Source of the DNA: Chryseobacterium jejuense
Lineage (GTDB): Bacteria; Bacteroidota; Bacteroidia; Flavobacteriales; Weeksellaceae
Direction: 5' to 3'
Assembly (NCBI RefSeq): GCF_017877355.1
Contig: NZ_JAGIPR010000003.1
Span: forward strand, 1-64,000
DNA: 64,000 bases
Positions 1-8,889 of this stretch are shown piece by piece. Made by a program: the position numbers and the translations under genes. The notes under the pieces are model-generated. The model had not been told where the DNA came from and did not search any database. It saw only the letters and a program-made list of their open reading frames with translations. Positions within the stretch are counted from its first letter, which is position 1. Each line of letters opens with the position of its first letter.

Positions 1-117
1 GCCTCGTATCGGCTACCCTCGAGGTCCCGCATCCTCCCCCCCAACCCACCCCCCCCCCCCCCCCCACCCCCAACCCACCCCCCCCCCCCCCCCACCCCCC
101 CCCCCCCCCCCCCCCCC
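1..117. other. C-homopolymer low-complexity end
   Basis: After about 35 mixed bases, positions 36-117 are almost only C with rare A. Nothing in it can be read as a gene. Such a run at the extreme end of a sequence, next to DNA of about one third G+C, is typical of a contig-end sequencing or assembly artefact rather than chromosome. I would not trust any base before about 118. Confidence 0.75.
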
Positions 118-165
118 GAAACTACTTATTACTGATATTCAAGACGTTTTAGTTCAATGTTTTTA

Positions 166-861
<696 letters not shown>

Positions 862-915
862 TCAATCCTTACTGATTGATTATAGATTAGGTGAATTTTA
901 AAATAGGAGATGACC

Positions 916-1647
916 TCAATAAAAGTCATAATATAAACTCCACTCCCCAGTCTCCTTATTCTTTGCAAACATGAGACTGCCACTGTCAATCACATTTAAG
1001 TTGGCCTTACCATCTGAAGAAACCTGGAAAACAAATTCAAAACCTTCTCCAAAACCATCTTTGAAGCCGATGCCAGGTTGACAGAATGATGGATAGCCAC
1101 CTAATTTAGTACTGTAGCAATGTGAAATTATGCTGAAGTAGCTGTCAAAAAATCCTTCTCTTTCAAGTTTGACGATTTCAGAAATTAAGTTATAGTTTAT
1201 ATCTTCAATTCCACCGCCATCCCATAAAGGAGCGTCTTTAGGATATAATTCAGAGCGTAGTGGAAATGGTTTTAAATAAGAAACGGGACTTTGTAAATCT
1301 TTGATGATAATGTTCTCAAGGTTATCATATTCCCGGATGATCCAATTATTACCCATTTTTTCAAAAGTTTCCGGAAAATCCTGGGAAATAAATACAGTAA
1401 TTATTTTTTTATCTTTTATCAGTTCCGGTACAAAAGGCTGGTTGGGAAGATAAAACTGGATAAGCGGGATCATTGGGTCGCCATTTTTATCCAAAGGGAT
1501 TTCTTCATCTTCAGCATAGGCAAATACCCGTCCGATCCATGATTCTTCCAAAACGTTCAGAGGTCTGAAGCCGCCGGTGAAAAATTCTGTAGCAGGTCTT
1601 TCTATCTGATCTTTAATTTCCTGAATTCTGTTATCTGTTTTTTCCAT
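916..1647 (-). CDS. YwqG-like (DUF1963) protein
   Basis: This 243-residue cytosolic protein has features of the DUF1963/YwqG family: an N-terminal stretch with PLIQFYLPNQPF (61-72), the typical KLGGYPSFCQPG (181-192) and a C-terminal strand pair FVFQVSSD...LNVIDSG (205-223). Members are found beside SMI1/KNR4-type and polymorphic-toxin immunity genes, but no biochemical function is established. It has no signal peptide or membrane segment. It lies 5 bases downstream of the small gene at 1653-1916, so the two are probably co-transcribed. Confidence 0.75.
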   Translation of the reverse strand: MEKTDNRIQEIKDQIERPATEFFTGGFRPLNVLEESWIGRVFAYAEDEEIPLDKNGDPMIPLIQFYLPNQPFVPELIKDKKIITVFISQDFPETFEKMGNNWIIREYDNLENIIIKDLQSPVSYLKPFPLRSELYPKDAPLWDGGGIEDINYNLISEIVKLEREGFFDSYFSIISHCYSTKLGGYPSFCQPGIGFKDGFGEGFEFVFQVSSDGKANLNVIDSGSLMFAKNKETGEWSLYYDFY

Positions 1648-1652
1648 AAGCT

Positions 1653-1916
1653 TTAGTCTTCGTCTTCTTTAAAATCATCCATCATCAAATTGTAATATCC
1701 ATTGTATTCAGCTCTTTCTTCCTCTGTAAATGCATCAAGTTCCAATGTCAGATTTTTGGCTTCTAAAGTGGAAATTTGTTGATTATGTTGGGTAAAAGCA
1801 AAACATCCAAGACATGAAACTCCGCTGTCTTTTAATTCTCTTATTTTATTACTCAGCTCCTGTTGGCTTAGAACTCCACAAGTAAGGGCTGCTTCTTTTA
1901 TTTCGGGAATAGTCAT
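1653..1916 (-). CDS. Small hypothetical protein
   Basis: An 87-residue acidic protein that I do not recognise. Visible are a central CLGC cysteine pair (36-39), a predicted helical N-terminus beginning MTIPEIKEA and a very acidic tail (DDFKEDED). There is no signal peptide. It is the first gene of a two-gene unit with the YwqG-like gene, separated by 5 bases, so a role together with that protein is likely but not known. Confidence 0.65.
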   Translation of the reverse strand: MTIPEIKEAALTCGVLSQQELSNKIRELKDSGVSCLGCFAFTQHNQQISTLEAKNLTLELDAFTEEERAEYNGYYNLMMDDFKEDED

Positions 1917-1991
1917 AATGATTGTTGATGTTGAGTCAAATATAAAAAATTGAATAAGGATAAAGAAATTAATGTTTAATGGAATTGAGCT

Positions 1992-2543
1992 TTAAATTTC
2001 AGCAATTTTATCAAATAACTTAGGATAATTGACGACCAAACTACTGTCATCAACTAGAATATCGGCTTTAAAATCAGTTTGCAGGTTATCATAATGATAA
2101 GTATGGGGAGCCGTTCTCGTATATTGTTGGGTAACCGGTTTTACCAGACTATTCAGAACATCAATATAAATGACCTTGATTTCCTGGGAATCATTTTCAG
2201 CCAATTTTAAATTGTTGATGGGTAAAGTATTGGTGAAAGGAGTTAAAGAAATATCAATGAAATTAAAGTCTTTAAAATCAGAGTTAATCACATTGTTGAT
2301 TTCCCATTCATCCTGATATTTCTTTCCTGTGAGTGTGTTTTTAACAGTATTGATCTCAGATTCAATCGTGAATTCCTGAATATTCCAGTCAGGATCAATA
2401 GTTAACTGATAATCCACAGCATATATTTTGCTTTCGTAGAAGCCGATAATTTTGGAGATTACTTTTATAGCTGTATCATTTTTTGTAAGGCTGAAATATT
2501 CCAGCGATTGAAAAGCAATTCCTTGCCAGATCAATGTTTTCAT
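1992..2543 (-). CDS. Putative glycolipid-binding protein (DUF1089-like)
   Basis: The 183-residue protein starts with the pattern of the Glycolipid_bind (formerly DUF1089) family: a Trp near the N-terminus followed by an aromatic, Glu-containing stretch (W6...SLEYFSL), alternating beta strands with YAVDYQLTIDPDW (41-53), and a late tyrosine-rich turn TYHYDN. No signal peptide is present. The family is thought to form a lipocalin-like barrel; the ligand is not established. It lies 44 bases downstream of the Crp-family gene on the same strand and may be in its transcript. Confidence 0.65.
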   Translation of the reverse strand: MKTLIWQGIAFQSLEYFSLTKNDTAIKVISKIIGFYESKIYAVDYQLTIDPDWNIQEFTIESEINTVKNTLTGKKYQDEWEINNVINSDFKDFNFIDISLTPFTNTLPINNLKLAENDSQEIKVIYIDVLNSLVKPVTQQYTRTAPHTYHYDNLQTDFKADILVDDSSLVVNYPKLFDKIAEI

Positions 2544-2586
2544 TTTGTTTTTGGTTTAGTGTGGTTGTATTTTTAAATAATTTCGG

Positions 2587-3159
2587 TTATTGGGAAATTC
2601 TCCGTTTTCTGATCCTGCTTAAAGTTTCCCTTGCTACTCCCAGAAATGATGCCAGCTGGGTAAGAGGAACACGCTGTAACATTTGAGGATATTTTTTTTC
2701 AAGATATTCTAATCTCTCCTGAGCTGAATACAGCTTGAACAGATTGGCGAATTCTTCCTGTTTAGTAGCAAACTGACGGATGCAGTGACGCCCCAGAGAT
2801 TCTATTTCAATGTATTGTTGTGCAATTGTAAAGAGTATTTCTTTATCAAAAACGACAACATGTAATTCCTCACAGGCAGCTATATTGAATTCCGAAGGGA
2901 TTCCGCCTCCGAAGCTTCCGATATTGGTGGCCATTTCATTTTCAAAGAAGAAATCAGTGTTTTTTGTTACACCATCTATTTCGTAATAAGATTTACAGTA
3001 TCCCTTATCAATGTAGAACAAAGATTTACATATTTCACCTTCCTTCAGTATCAATTCATTCTTTTTGTACTGCTTTTTAGTGAGGGCAGGGTGAAGTAAA
3101 TTCCAGCTTTCATCCGAAAATGGAGTAAGAGAGCGAATGTAGGTAAGGAGGTTTTCCAT
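2587..3159 (-). CDS. Crp/Fnr family transcriptional regulator
   Basis: A 190-residue regulator with an N-terminal cyclic-nucleotide-binding beta barrel (about 20-115; ELILKEGEICKSLFYIDKG at 35-53) and a short C-terminal helix-turn-helix (about 163-187, PLTQLASFLGVARETLSRIR). This is the small Bacteroidota form of the family. The phosphate-binding cassette of cAMP-binding members (GE...R-S/T) is not present, so the effector, if any, is unknown. The gene begins 9 bases after the membrane-protein gene at 3169-3714 and probably shares its transcript. Confidence 0.9.
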   Translation of the reverse strand: MENLLTYIRSLTPFSDESWNLLHPALTKKQYKKNELILKEGEICKSLFYIDKGYCKSYYEIDGVTKNTDFFFENEMATNIGSFGGGIPSEFNIAACEELHVVVFDKEILFTIAQQYIEIESLGRHCIRQFATKQEEFANLFKLYSAQERLEYLEKKYPQMLQRVPLTQLASFLGVARETLSRIRKRRISQ

Positions 3160-3168
3160 GTGAAATGC

Positions 3169-3714
3169 CTATATTTTTTTATTTTTAGGAATTTTCAAAA
3201 GAAGAACAACAGCCCATGTTTGAAGAATGAGTTGTAAAATATTGATGATTGCGAGAATAGGATCAGTACTTAAATGAGTTATTATTATAGGTATTCCAAG
3301 GATACCGATCACAAAAAGAAAGATAAACAGATATTTTGCTACTGCATTTCCCTTTCCGATCATATAACCGGTTCCAAAAATAAAAGAAATTACCGCAACA
3401 GAAATAAAAATTGCCAGCCCTGAATTTAATTGTTCTGATGTCCAGATTAAACCGACAATTCCTATAGCTCCAGACAAATAGATAAGGTTGGAAGCCTTTG
3501 TATGATTGGGATGTATTATGGTGTCGCTATCTCCAACTGTAGAAACAAGAGAATTAATGCGGTCCTGTTCTTCATTTGTAAAGGTTCTTCCTCTTGACTG
3601 TAAAATCTCATAAGCATACTGTATAGCTTGAGGTACGAATTTACTGTCAGGTTTGATGTATTGCTCAAGTTCTAGGTCAGACATTTTTTCCAAAACATTT
3701 TTCTTTGTATCCAT
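3169..3714 (-). CDS. Hypothetical membrane protein
   Basis: A soluble N-terminal domain of about 70 residues (LEKMSDLELEQYI, then a helix ending near EEQDRI) is followed by four hydrophobic segments (LIYLSGAIGIVGLIW; LAIFISVAVISFIFGTGYMI; AKYLFIFLFVIGILGIPII; and a C-terminal one ending VVLLLKI). The start at 3714 (MDTKKN) is chosen because it directly precedes the folded N-terminal block; an in-frame start at 3807 would add 31 lysine- and phenylalanine-rich residues of doubtful value. I do not recognise the family. It lies 9 bases upstream of the Crp-type regulator. Confidence 0.65.
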   Translation of the reverse strand: MDTKKNVLEKMSDLELEQYIKPDSKFVPQAIQYAYEILQSRGRTFTNEEQDRINSLVSTVGDSDTIIHPNHTKASNLIYLSGAIGIVGLIWTSEQLNSGLAIFISVAVISFIFGTGYMIGKGNAVAKYLFIFLFVIGILGIPIIITHLSTDPILAIINILQLILQTWAVVLLLKIPKNKKI

Positions 3715-3846
3715 CTGATGTAAGGTTATTTTTTCACGAAAATAGTAAAATTTTAATTTAAAGATTTTGTAGATAAAGTCTATTGCCTTTTTTGTAATTT
3801 CATCCAATCAAGATAAACTGCAAAAAGATTAATTGCCTGATCCATT

Positions 3847-5187
3847 ATGAAAAAAATCCTATTCACTTTGTTCTTTATTCCTGTTGTTTTGCATGCCCAG
3901 CAAACGGTTGCTCAGGATCCTGAAATTCTCAATTATGTTTCACAGGTAAGTACAGATTCTCTGAAAAACCACATCAAATCCCTGGTGAGTTTTGGAACGA
4001 GACATACCATGAGTTCTACCACAGATCCTAAAAGAGGAATAGGAGCTGCAAGAAGATGGGTGTTGAAAAAGTTTAATGATTATGCAAAAAATGCAGGTGG
4101 AAGAATGGAAGTTTTTATGCAAAATCAAACGATCCAGCCGGATGGAAAAAGAATTGACCGTCCTACCGATTTAGGCAACGCTATTGCTATTATTCATGGA
4201 ACAGATCCCAATGATAAAAGGCTGTTTATGATGAGTGGACATCTGGATTCAAGGGTAAGTGATGTGATGAATAGTAAAGATAATGCTCCGGGAGCCAATG
4301 ATGACGGAAGCGGAGTGGCCGCACTGATTGAAAGCGCAAGAATATTAAGCAAATCTAAATTTCCGGCAAATATTGTATTAGTGGCTTTTTCCGGAGAAGA
4401 ACAAGGATTGTTGGGATCAAAAATGCTGGCTGAGAAAGCAGCTAATGAAGGTTGGAAGCTGGAAGCATTGCTGAATAATGACATGATCTCCAATAATCTA
4501 AGCAGTGATACTCATTTAACCAATACCCATCAATTGAGAGTCTTTTCCGAAGGTCTTCCTCAATATGAACTGGATAAAAAAGCACAGGATATCAGAAAAT
4601 TCGGATTAGAAAATGATGGAGAACCAAGACAATTGGCCAGGTATATTAAAGAGATAGGAGAGCGGTATGTTGATCATCTACAGGTTAAATTAATCTATAG
4701 AAATGACCGGTTTCTGAGAGGGGGAGATCACACCCCATTTGTTGAAAAGGGATTTTCTGCTGTACGATTGACGGAATTCAACGAAAACTTCAATCATCAG
4801 CATCAGGACATCAGAAAAGAAAATGGATTGCAGTATGGAGATTTACCGGAGTTTATGGATTTTGAATATTTTAAAAAGAATGTAGGTGTGAATATTGCCG
4901 TTCTGGCCAATCTTGCCAAATCACCTTCAAAACCGGAAAATGTAAAAATAGAAGTCAGTAAACTTACCAATTTTACAGATCTTTCCTGGGAAAAACCTAA
5001 ATCGGGAGAAATAACAGGTTATTATGTGTTAATGCGTGAGACCGATGCTTCTGTGTGGCAGAAAAAAATCTTTACCAAAGAAACTGCCATTAAGTTGCCT
5101 TATTCTAAAGACAATTATTTCTTTGCTGTACAGGCTGTAAACGCTTCCGGGAATGAGAGTCTGATCGTTATGCCGAAAATAAAATAA
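3847..5187 (+). CDS. Secreted M28 family zinc peptidase
   Basis: A 446-residue exported aminopeptidase-like enzyme. A signal peptide (MKKILFTLFFIPVVLHAQ) precedes the M28 catalytic domain, whose zinc ligands are visible in order: GHLDS (His132), GANDDGSG (149-156), FSGEEQGL (Glu184/Glu185), NNDMI and the late NFNHQHQ histidine. The last ~85 residues (from about SPSKPENVKIEV) form a fibronectin type III-like domain with LSWEKP and FFAVQAVN. No T9SS tail is seen, so it is probably periplasmic or released by another route. The substrate is unknown; family members remove N-terminal residues. It is divergent from the gene at 3169-3714. Confidence 0.9.
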   Translation: MKKILFTLFFIPVVLHAQQTVAQDPEILNYVSQVSTDSLKNHIKSLVSFGTRHTMSSTTDPKRGIGAARRWVLKKFNDYAKNAGGRMEVFMQNQTIQPDGKRIDRPTDLGNAIAIIHGTDPNDKRLFMMSGHLDSRVSDVMNSKDNAPGANDDGSGVAALIESARILSKSKFPANIVLVAFSGEEQGLLGSKMLAEKAANEGWKLEALLNNDMISNNLSSDTHLTNTHQLRVFSEGLPQYELDKKAQDIRKFGLENDGEPRQLARYIKEIGERYVDHLQVKLIYRNDRFLRGGDHTPFVEKGFSAVRLTEFNENFNHQHQDIRKENGLQYGDLPEFMDFEYFKKNVGVNIAVLANLAKSPSKPENVKIEVSKLTNFTDLSWEKPKSGEITGYYVLMRETDASVWQKKIFTKETAIKLPYSKDNYFFAVQAVNASGNESLIVMPKIK

Positions 5188-5210
5188 AGACAGCAAGAAT
5201 TTAACATCCA

Positions 5211-5297
5211 TAGGAGCGGGCTATTATCCTGAACTTCGTAGAAAGGAGCCCGCTTTCATCATTAATCAACTATCCATTGGCTTTAGTTAAAACCTGT
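5211..5297 (+). repeat. Dispersed intergenic repeat R1, copy 1
   Basis: The spacer after the M28 gene holds a hairpin with arms AGCGGGCT (5215-5222) and AGCCCGCT (5247-5254), then GGCTTTAGTTAAAACCT at 5279-5295. Between the arms is the string TATTATCCTGA. Related strings recur at 38691-38797 (same strand) and, reverse-complemented, at 19120-19170. The hairpin could also serve as terminator for the two convergent genes, but no U-run follows it. Confidence 0.7.
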
Positions 5298-5313
5298 CTA
5301 AAATATTTATCAG

Positions 5314-5850
5314 TTATTCAATGTCTAACGTCATAAAAAGGGCAATTTCTTCGGATTGATCATATAATCTCATATTCACTCCGGTGATATTGAAACCCAT
5401 TCTTCTGTAAAACTGTATCGCAGGATAGTTGGTATTCTGAGTTTCCAGTTCAATCACCCGGCAGTTCAGTTTTCTGGCCTCTTTGATGGCATTTTTAATC
5501 AACATGATCCCTAATCCCTTTCTTCTGTATTTTTCATTAACCAGAATGTTCTCGATATAGAAACTATTATTCCATATTCTGTGTTCACAAATGATCCAAC
5601 CCTGAAGTTCGCCATCTGCAAAAGCTCCGAAAGAAGAGTCTTTTTCAATAATTGTGTTGAGTTCTTCAATATCATCAGAACTGGTTTCCCATACTTTGGC
5701 GTAGGATAATTTTTTTTCTCTCAGACTGAACTCAAAGGTGCCACTGAATTCTATTGAAGAAACAGAGTAGATGATATCTGTTGAATACCCGTTATGACCC
5801 CAGTTTAAACTAGGGTTGGAAGTTAGCTGTTGTAGTTTTTTTATTTCCAC
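5314..5850 (-). CDS. GNAT family N-acetyltransferase
   Basis: A 178-residue GNAT protein. The acetyl-CoA pyrophosphate-binding motif A is clear at about 110-121 (YRRKGLGIMLIKN), preceded by strand IENILVNEKY and followed by the motif B region AIQFYRRMGFNITG (148-161). The N-terminal ~70 residues are less conserved, as is usual for the acceptor-binding side. The acceptor is unknown. It lies 11 bases downstream of the VOC gene and is probably in the same transcript. Confidence 0.85.
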   Translation of the reverse strand: MEIKKLQQLTSNPSLNWGHNGYSTDIIYSVSSIEFSGTFEFSLREKKLSYAKVWETSSDDIEELNTIIEKDSSFGAFADGELQGWIICEHRIWNNSFYIENILVNEKYRRKGLGIMLIKNAIKEARKLNCRVIELETQNTNYPAIQFYRRMGFNITGVNMRLYDQSEEIALFMTLDIE

Positions 5851-5861
5851 AGAAGAATATT

Positions 5862-6254
5862 TTATTGAATTTCAGTGCAGATTTCTACAAGATAATTATT
5901 AGGGTCTTTGATGTATGCTGTCTTTTGTCCCCAAGGTTTTACAGTAATATCTTCGTACAGAACAGCTCCGTTTTTTATTGCTTTTTCTACTAAGGCTTCT
6001 ACATCGTCTGTTACAAATCCCAGCTCAATTCCAAAAGGTTTTTCTTCAGTTTTTGAAAGCATAAATCCTTTTTTAATATTGGAGCCGGCTAATTCGATAG
6101 AGGCAAAAGACAGCGTAGTTTCTCCTGTAATCAGTTCACCATAGTCTTTTTCCGGAGTGATGAATTTGATCTCAGCATCGAAAGTGTTTTGGTAGAAATT
6201 CATGGATGATTCTACATCTTCTACATACAGGATAACATATTTAAACTTAATCAT
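5862..6254 (-). CDS. VOC (glyoxalase/bleomycin-resistance fold) protein
   Basis: A 130-residue single-domain VOC protein with two beta-alpha-beta-beta-beta repeats: IKFKYVILYVEDVESSMNFY at the N-terminus and the closing strand AYIKDPNNYLVEICTE. The last motif carries the Glu that usually ligates a metal. Proteins of this kind act as glyoxalases, dioxygenases or drug-binding proteins; nothing in the sequence decides between them. Co-directional with the GNAT gene downstream. Confidence 0.85.
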   Translation of the reverse strand: MIKFKYVILYVEDVESSMNFYQNTFDAEIKFITPEKDYGELITGETTLSFASIELAGSNIKKGFMLSKTEEKPFGIELGFVTDDVEALVEKAIKNGAVLYEDITVKPWGQKTAYIKDPNNYLVEICTEIQ

Positions 6255-6294
6255 AACTATTATATTTAGAGGTGTTTTTTGAATTAAACTTGTT

Positions 6295-7080
6295 TTATTT
6301 TTTACTTAAAATATATTCTTCATCCACCATCAACTCAACATTAGGCCCATTTTGAGGATAATATTTTAATCCCTCAAGGTGACCAAAATGAACCGGATAT
6401 TTTTGAGTAAGCTGTCTTACTTTAGTTCCAAATGAATTGAGATTGACTGTTTGGATGCTATCCGTCTTTTGACGGCCATTGGTAAAGAAAAGCATCAGAT
6501 TACAATGGTTGTTGAAATCTTGATCTTTATAATAAAATACATTGATATTTTCATCTTTACATATTGGAATCAGATCATTAATAAAGTGTTTTTTATCTGA
6601 TAAAGGTAGATTACAGTCAATTCTTATGGAAAGATTTTCAGCATTATTTTTTTTGAAATCTGAACCTACAATCTGTAGAAAACGGTGTTCATTATTTTCC
6701 AAATTTTCTCCTTCAGTATGAAAGGTTTTGGTAGAGAGTGATTTAAATGGGATACTGAAATCTAATATAATAGCATTTTCACGAATCAATAATTCTTCTA
6801 TTTCAAGAGCAAACTGAAAATAAAAATCAAAAAGAACATATCCTCCAATATTGATGATGAGTTGATTCTCGTTGATATTAAGATGTAAAAAAGCTTTTTT
6901 AAACTGGGTTTTCAGCTCTTCCAATTTTCCAATAAAATGATCTGTGTTGTCAACCTGAATTCTTGCTACCAATTCAGCCGTATTATCAGCATGGCCTCCA
7001 TAGCCTTCGAAAAATTTAAAAAACTTGAAATGATATAAATTTTCAGGAAATTTAAAGTACCAATAGACTCCTAAAATCAT
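6295..7080 (-). CDS. Hypothetical protein
   Basis: About 261 residues from the ATG at 7080 (MILGVYWYFKFP). An in-frame start at 7131 would add 17 hydrophobic residues. The protein is soluble-looking, with an alternating strand/helix pattern, a YFQFALEIEELL helix and the ending ELMVDEEYILSKK. No family is recognised and no catalytic motif is visible. It is divergent from pafA, 103 bases apart. Confidence 0.6.
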   Translation of the reverse strand: MILGVYWYFKFPENLYHFKFFKFFEGYGGHADNTAELVARIQVDNTDHFIGKLEELKTQFKKAFLHLNINENQLIINIGGYVLFDFYFQFALEIEELLIRENAIILDFSIPFKSLSTKTFHTEGENLENNEHRFLQIVGSDFKKNNAENLSIRIDCNLPLSDKKHFINDLIPICKDENINVFYYKDQDFNNHCNLMLFFTNGRQKTDSIQTVNLNSFGTKVRQLTQKYPVHFGHLEGLKYYPQNGPNVELMVDEEYILSKK

Positions 7081-7153
7081 GATGAATTGTGTTGAGAATT
7101 GAATAAAGATCAAATTTAAATAAAAATTCACGTTCTAAAACATTCAAAACCCC

Positions 7154-7161
7154 TAAATTTG
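7154..7161 (+). promoter_or_regulatory. Candidate -7 element of pafA promoter
   Basis: TAAATTTG fits the Bacteroidota -7 consensus TANNTTTG and sits 23 bases before the pafA start codon. No clear TTG was found 17-23 bases upstream, so this is a half-match only. Confidence 0.4.
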
Positions 7162-7183
7162 TGAACAATAAAATTTTACTTGG

Positions 7184-8830
7184 ATGCTTAGGAACATTTC
7201 AATTGCGGCAGCTACTTTTTTGTCCGTAGTTACAATCAATGCGCAGAAGAACAGAAATTCTCAACTGGAAAGACCCAAATTGGTAGTTGGTCTGGTAGTA
7301 GACCAGATGCGTTGGGATTATTTATACCGTTTTTACAACAAATATGGAAATGACGGTTTCAAAAGACTTTTGAATACAGGATATTCTTTAAATAATGTAC
7401 ACATTCCTTATGTTCCTACCATTACAGCTTTGGGACATACTTGTATCTATACAGGATCGGTACCTGCCATTCATGGGATTGCCGGAAACGACTGGACAGA
7501 TAAGGAAACAGGTAAAGGAGTATATTGTACTGCAGATGACAGCGTTCAGCCGGTAGGAACAACCAATACCAAAACAGGAAGCCACTCTCCGAAAAATCTT
7601 TGGTCTACAACAGTAACGGATGAATTGAGACTGGCAACGAATTTCCAAGGAAAAGTGATCGGGGTTTCTTTAAAAGACAGAGCTTCCATTCTCCCTGCAG
7701 GTCACACACCAAACGGAGCTTTCTGGTTTGATGACAGCACAGGAAACTTTATCACAAGTACATGGTATATGAATGATCTTCCTCAATGGGTAAAGTCATT
7801 CAACTCTCAGAATTTACCTGAGAAATTGGTCGCTAACGGTTGGAATACTTTACTTCCGATCAATCAGTATACAGAAAGTGCACCAGACAATTCTCCTTGG
7901 GAAGGACTATTAGGAAGTGCAAAAACACCTACATTCCCTTATAATGATCTTGCAAAAGATTATCAGACGAAAAAAGACAATATCCGTTATACCCCTTTCG
8001 GAAATACACTGACACTAAAGTTGGCTGAAGCTTCTGTAGAAGGTGAAAAATTAGGTGGTGATAATATTACAGACTTCTTAGCAATTAACCTTGCTTCTAC
8101 GGATTATGCAGGACATAAATTCGGGCCTAACTCCATTGAAGTGGAAGATGTTTATATCAGATTGGATCAGGATTTAGCACAGTTCTTTAATTATCTGGAT
8201 TCTAAGGTTGGAAAAGGAGAGTATACGGTTTTCCTTTCTGCTGACCACGGTGGAGCACATTCTGTAGGATTCCTGAAAGAACATAAAATCCCGACAGGTT
8301 TCTTTGGAGAAGATGCTGAAAAGAACCTTAACCAAAAGTTGAAAGATAAATTCGGAGCTGATAAATTAATCAATGCTATCGATAACTATCAGATTTATTT
8401 TGACAGAAAAGTATTGGCAGACAGTAAACTTGAGTTGGATGATGTAAGAAACTTTGCTGTTAAAGAACTGGAAAAAGATCCTACTGTTTTATATGCGGTT
8501 TCTGTAGACAGAGTTGCTGAATCAAGCATTCCCGAACCAATCAAGCAAAGAATTATCAACGGAATCAATAGACAGAGAAGTGGTGATATTCAATTGATAT
8601 CTCACGATTCTATGCTTCCGCCGTATTCTAAAACAGGAACTACCCACAGTGTATGGAACTCTTATGATTCACACATTCCATTGATCTTTATGGGTTGGGG
8701 AGTTCAGCACGGAGAAAGCAACAAGGCGTATCATATGACTGATATTGCACCTACTGTTTCTTCATTACTGAAAATCCAGTTCCCAAGTGGAAATGTTGGA
8801 AATCCAATCACTGAAGTTATGGGTAAATAA
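7184..8830 (+). CDS. pafA: PafA-type Ca2+-independent alkaline phosphatase
   Basis: A 548-residue secreted phosphomonoesterase with a cleavable signal peptide ending INAQ (18-21). Residues that are catalytic in the Elizabethkingia meningoseptica PafA are all present, shifted by two: metal ligand Asp40, nucleophile Thr81 (in PTITALGHT), Asn102, Lys164 and Arg166 (SLKDRAS), Asp307/His311 (TDYAGH), Asp354-His355 (ADHGGAH) and His488 (TTHSVW). The Lys/Arg pair and Thr nucleophile set monoesterase PafA apart from diesterase NPP enzymes. It acts in the periplasm or outside the cell to release phosphate and is generally not phosphate-repressed. Transcription ends at the perfect hairpin 8847-8877. 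Confidence 0.95.
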   Translation: MLRNISIAAATFLSVVTINAQKNRNSQLERPKLVVGLVVDQMRWDYLYRFYNKYGNDGFKRLLNTGYSLNNVHIPYVPTITALGHTCIYTGSVPAIHGIAGNDWTDKETGKGVYCTADDSVQPVGTTNTKTGSHSPKNLWSTTVTDELRLATNFQGKVIGVSLKDRASILPAGHTPNGAFWFDDSTGNFITSTWYMNDLPQWVKSFNSQNLPEKLVANGWNTLLPINQYTESAPDNSPWEGLLGSAKTPTFPYNDLAKDYQTKKDNIRYTPFGNTLTLKLAEASVEGEKLGGDNITDFLAINLASTDYAGHKFGPNSIEVEDVYIRLDQDLAQFFNYLDSKVGKGEYTVFLSADHGGAHSVGFLKEHKIPTGFFGEDAEKNLNQKLKDKFGADKLINAIDNYQIYFDRKVLADSKLELDDVRNFAVKELEKDPTVLYAVSVDRVAESSIPEPIKQRIINGINRQRSGDIQLISHDSMLPPYSKTGTTHSVWNSYDSHIPLIFMGWGVQHGESNKAYHMTDIAPTVSSLLKIQFPSGNVGNPITEVMGK

Positions 8831-8846
8831 ACCGAATAACATAAAC

Positions 8847-8877
8847 AAAAAAACATTCCACTTTGGAATGTTTTTTT
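8847..8877. terminator. Bidirectional intrinsic terminator
   Basis: A perfect 14-bp stem (AAAAAAACATTCCA / TGGAATGTTTTTTT) with loop CTT lies between the convergent pafA and TPR genes. It has a U-run on both strands and so can end both transcripts. Confidence 0.9.
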
Positions 8878-8889
8878 GTTTTATACAAA

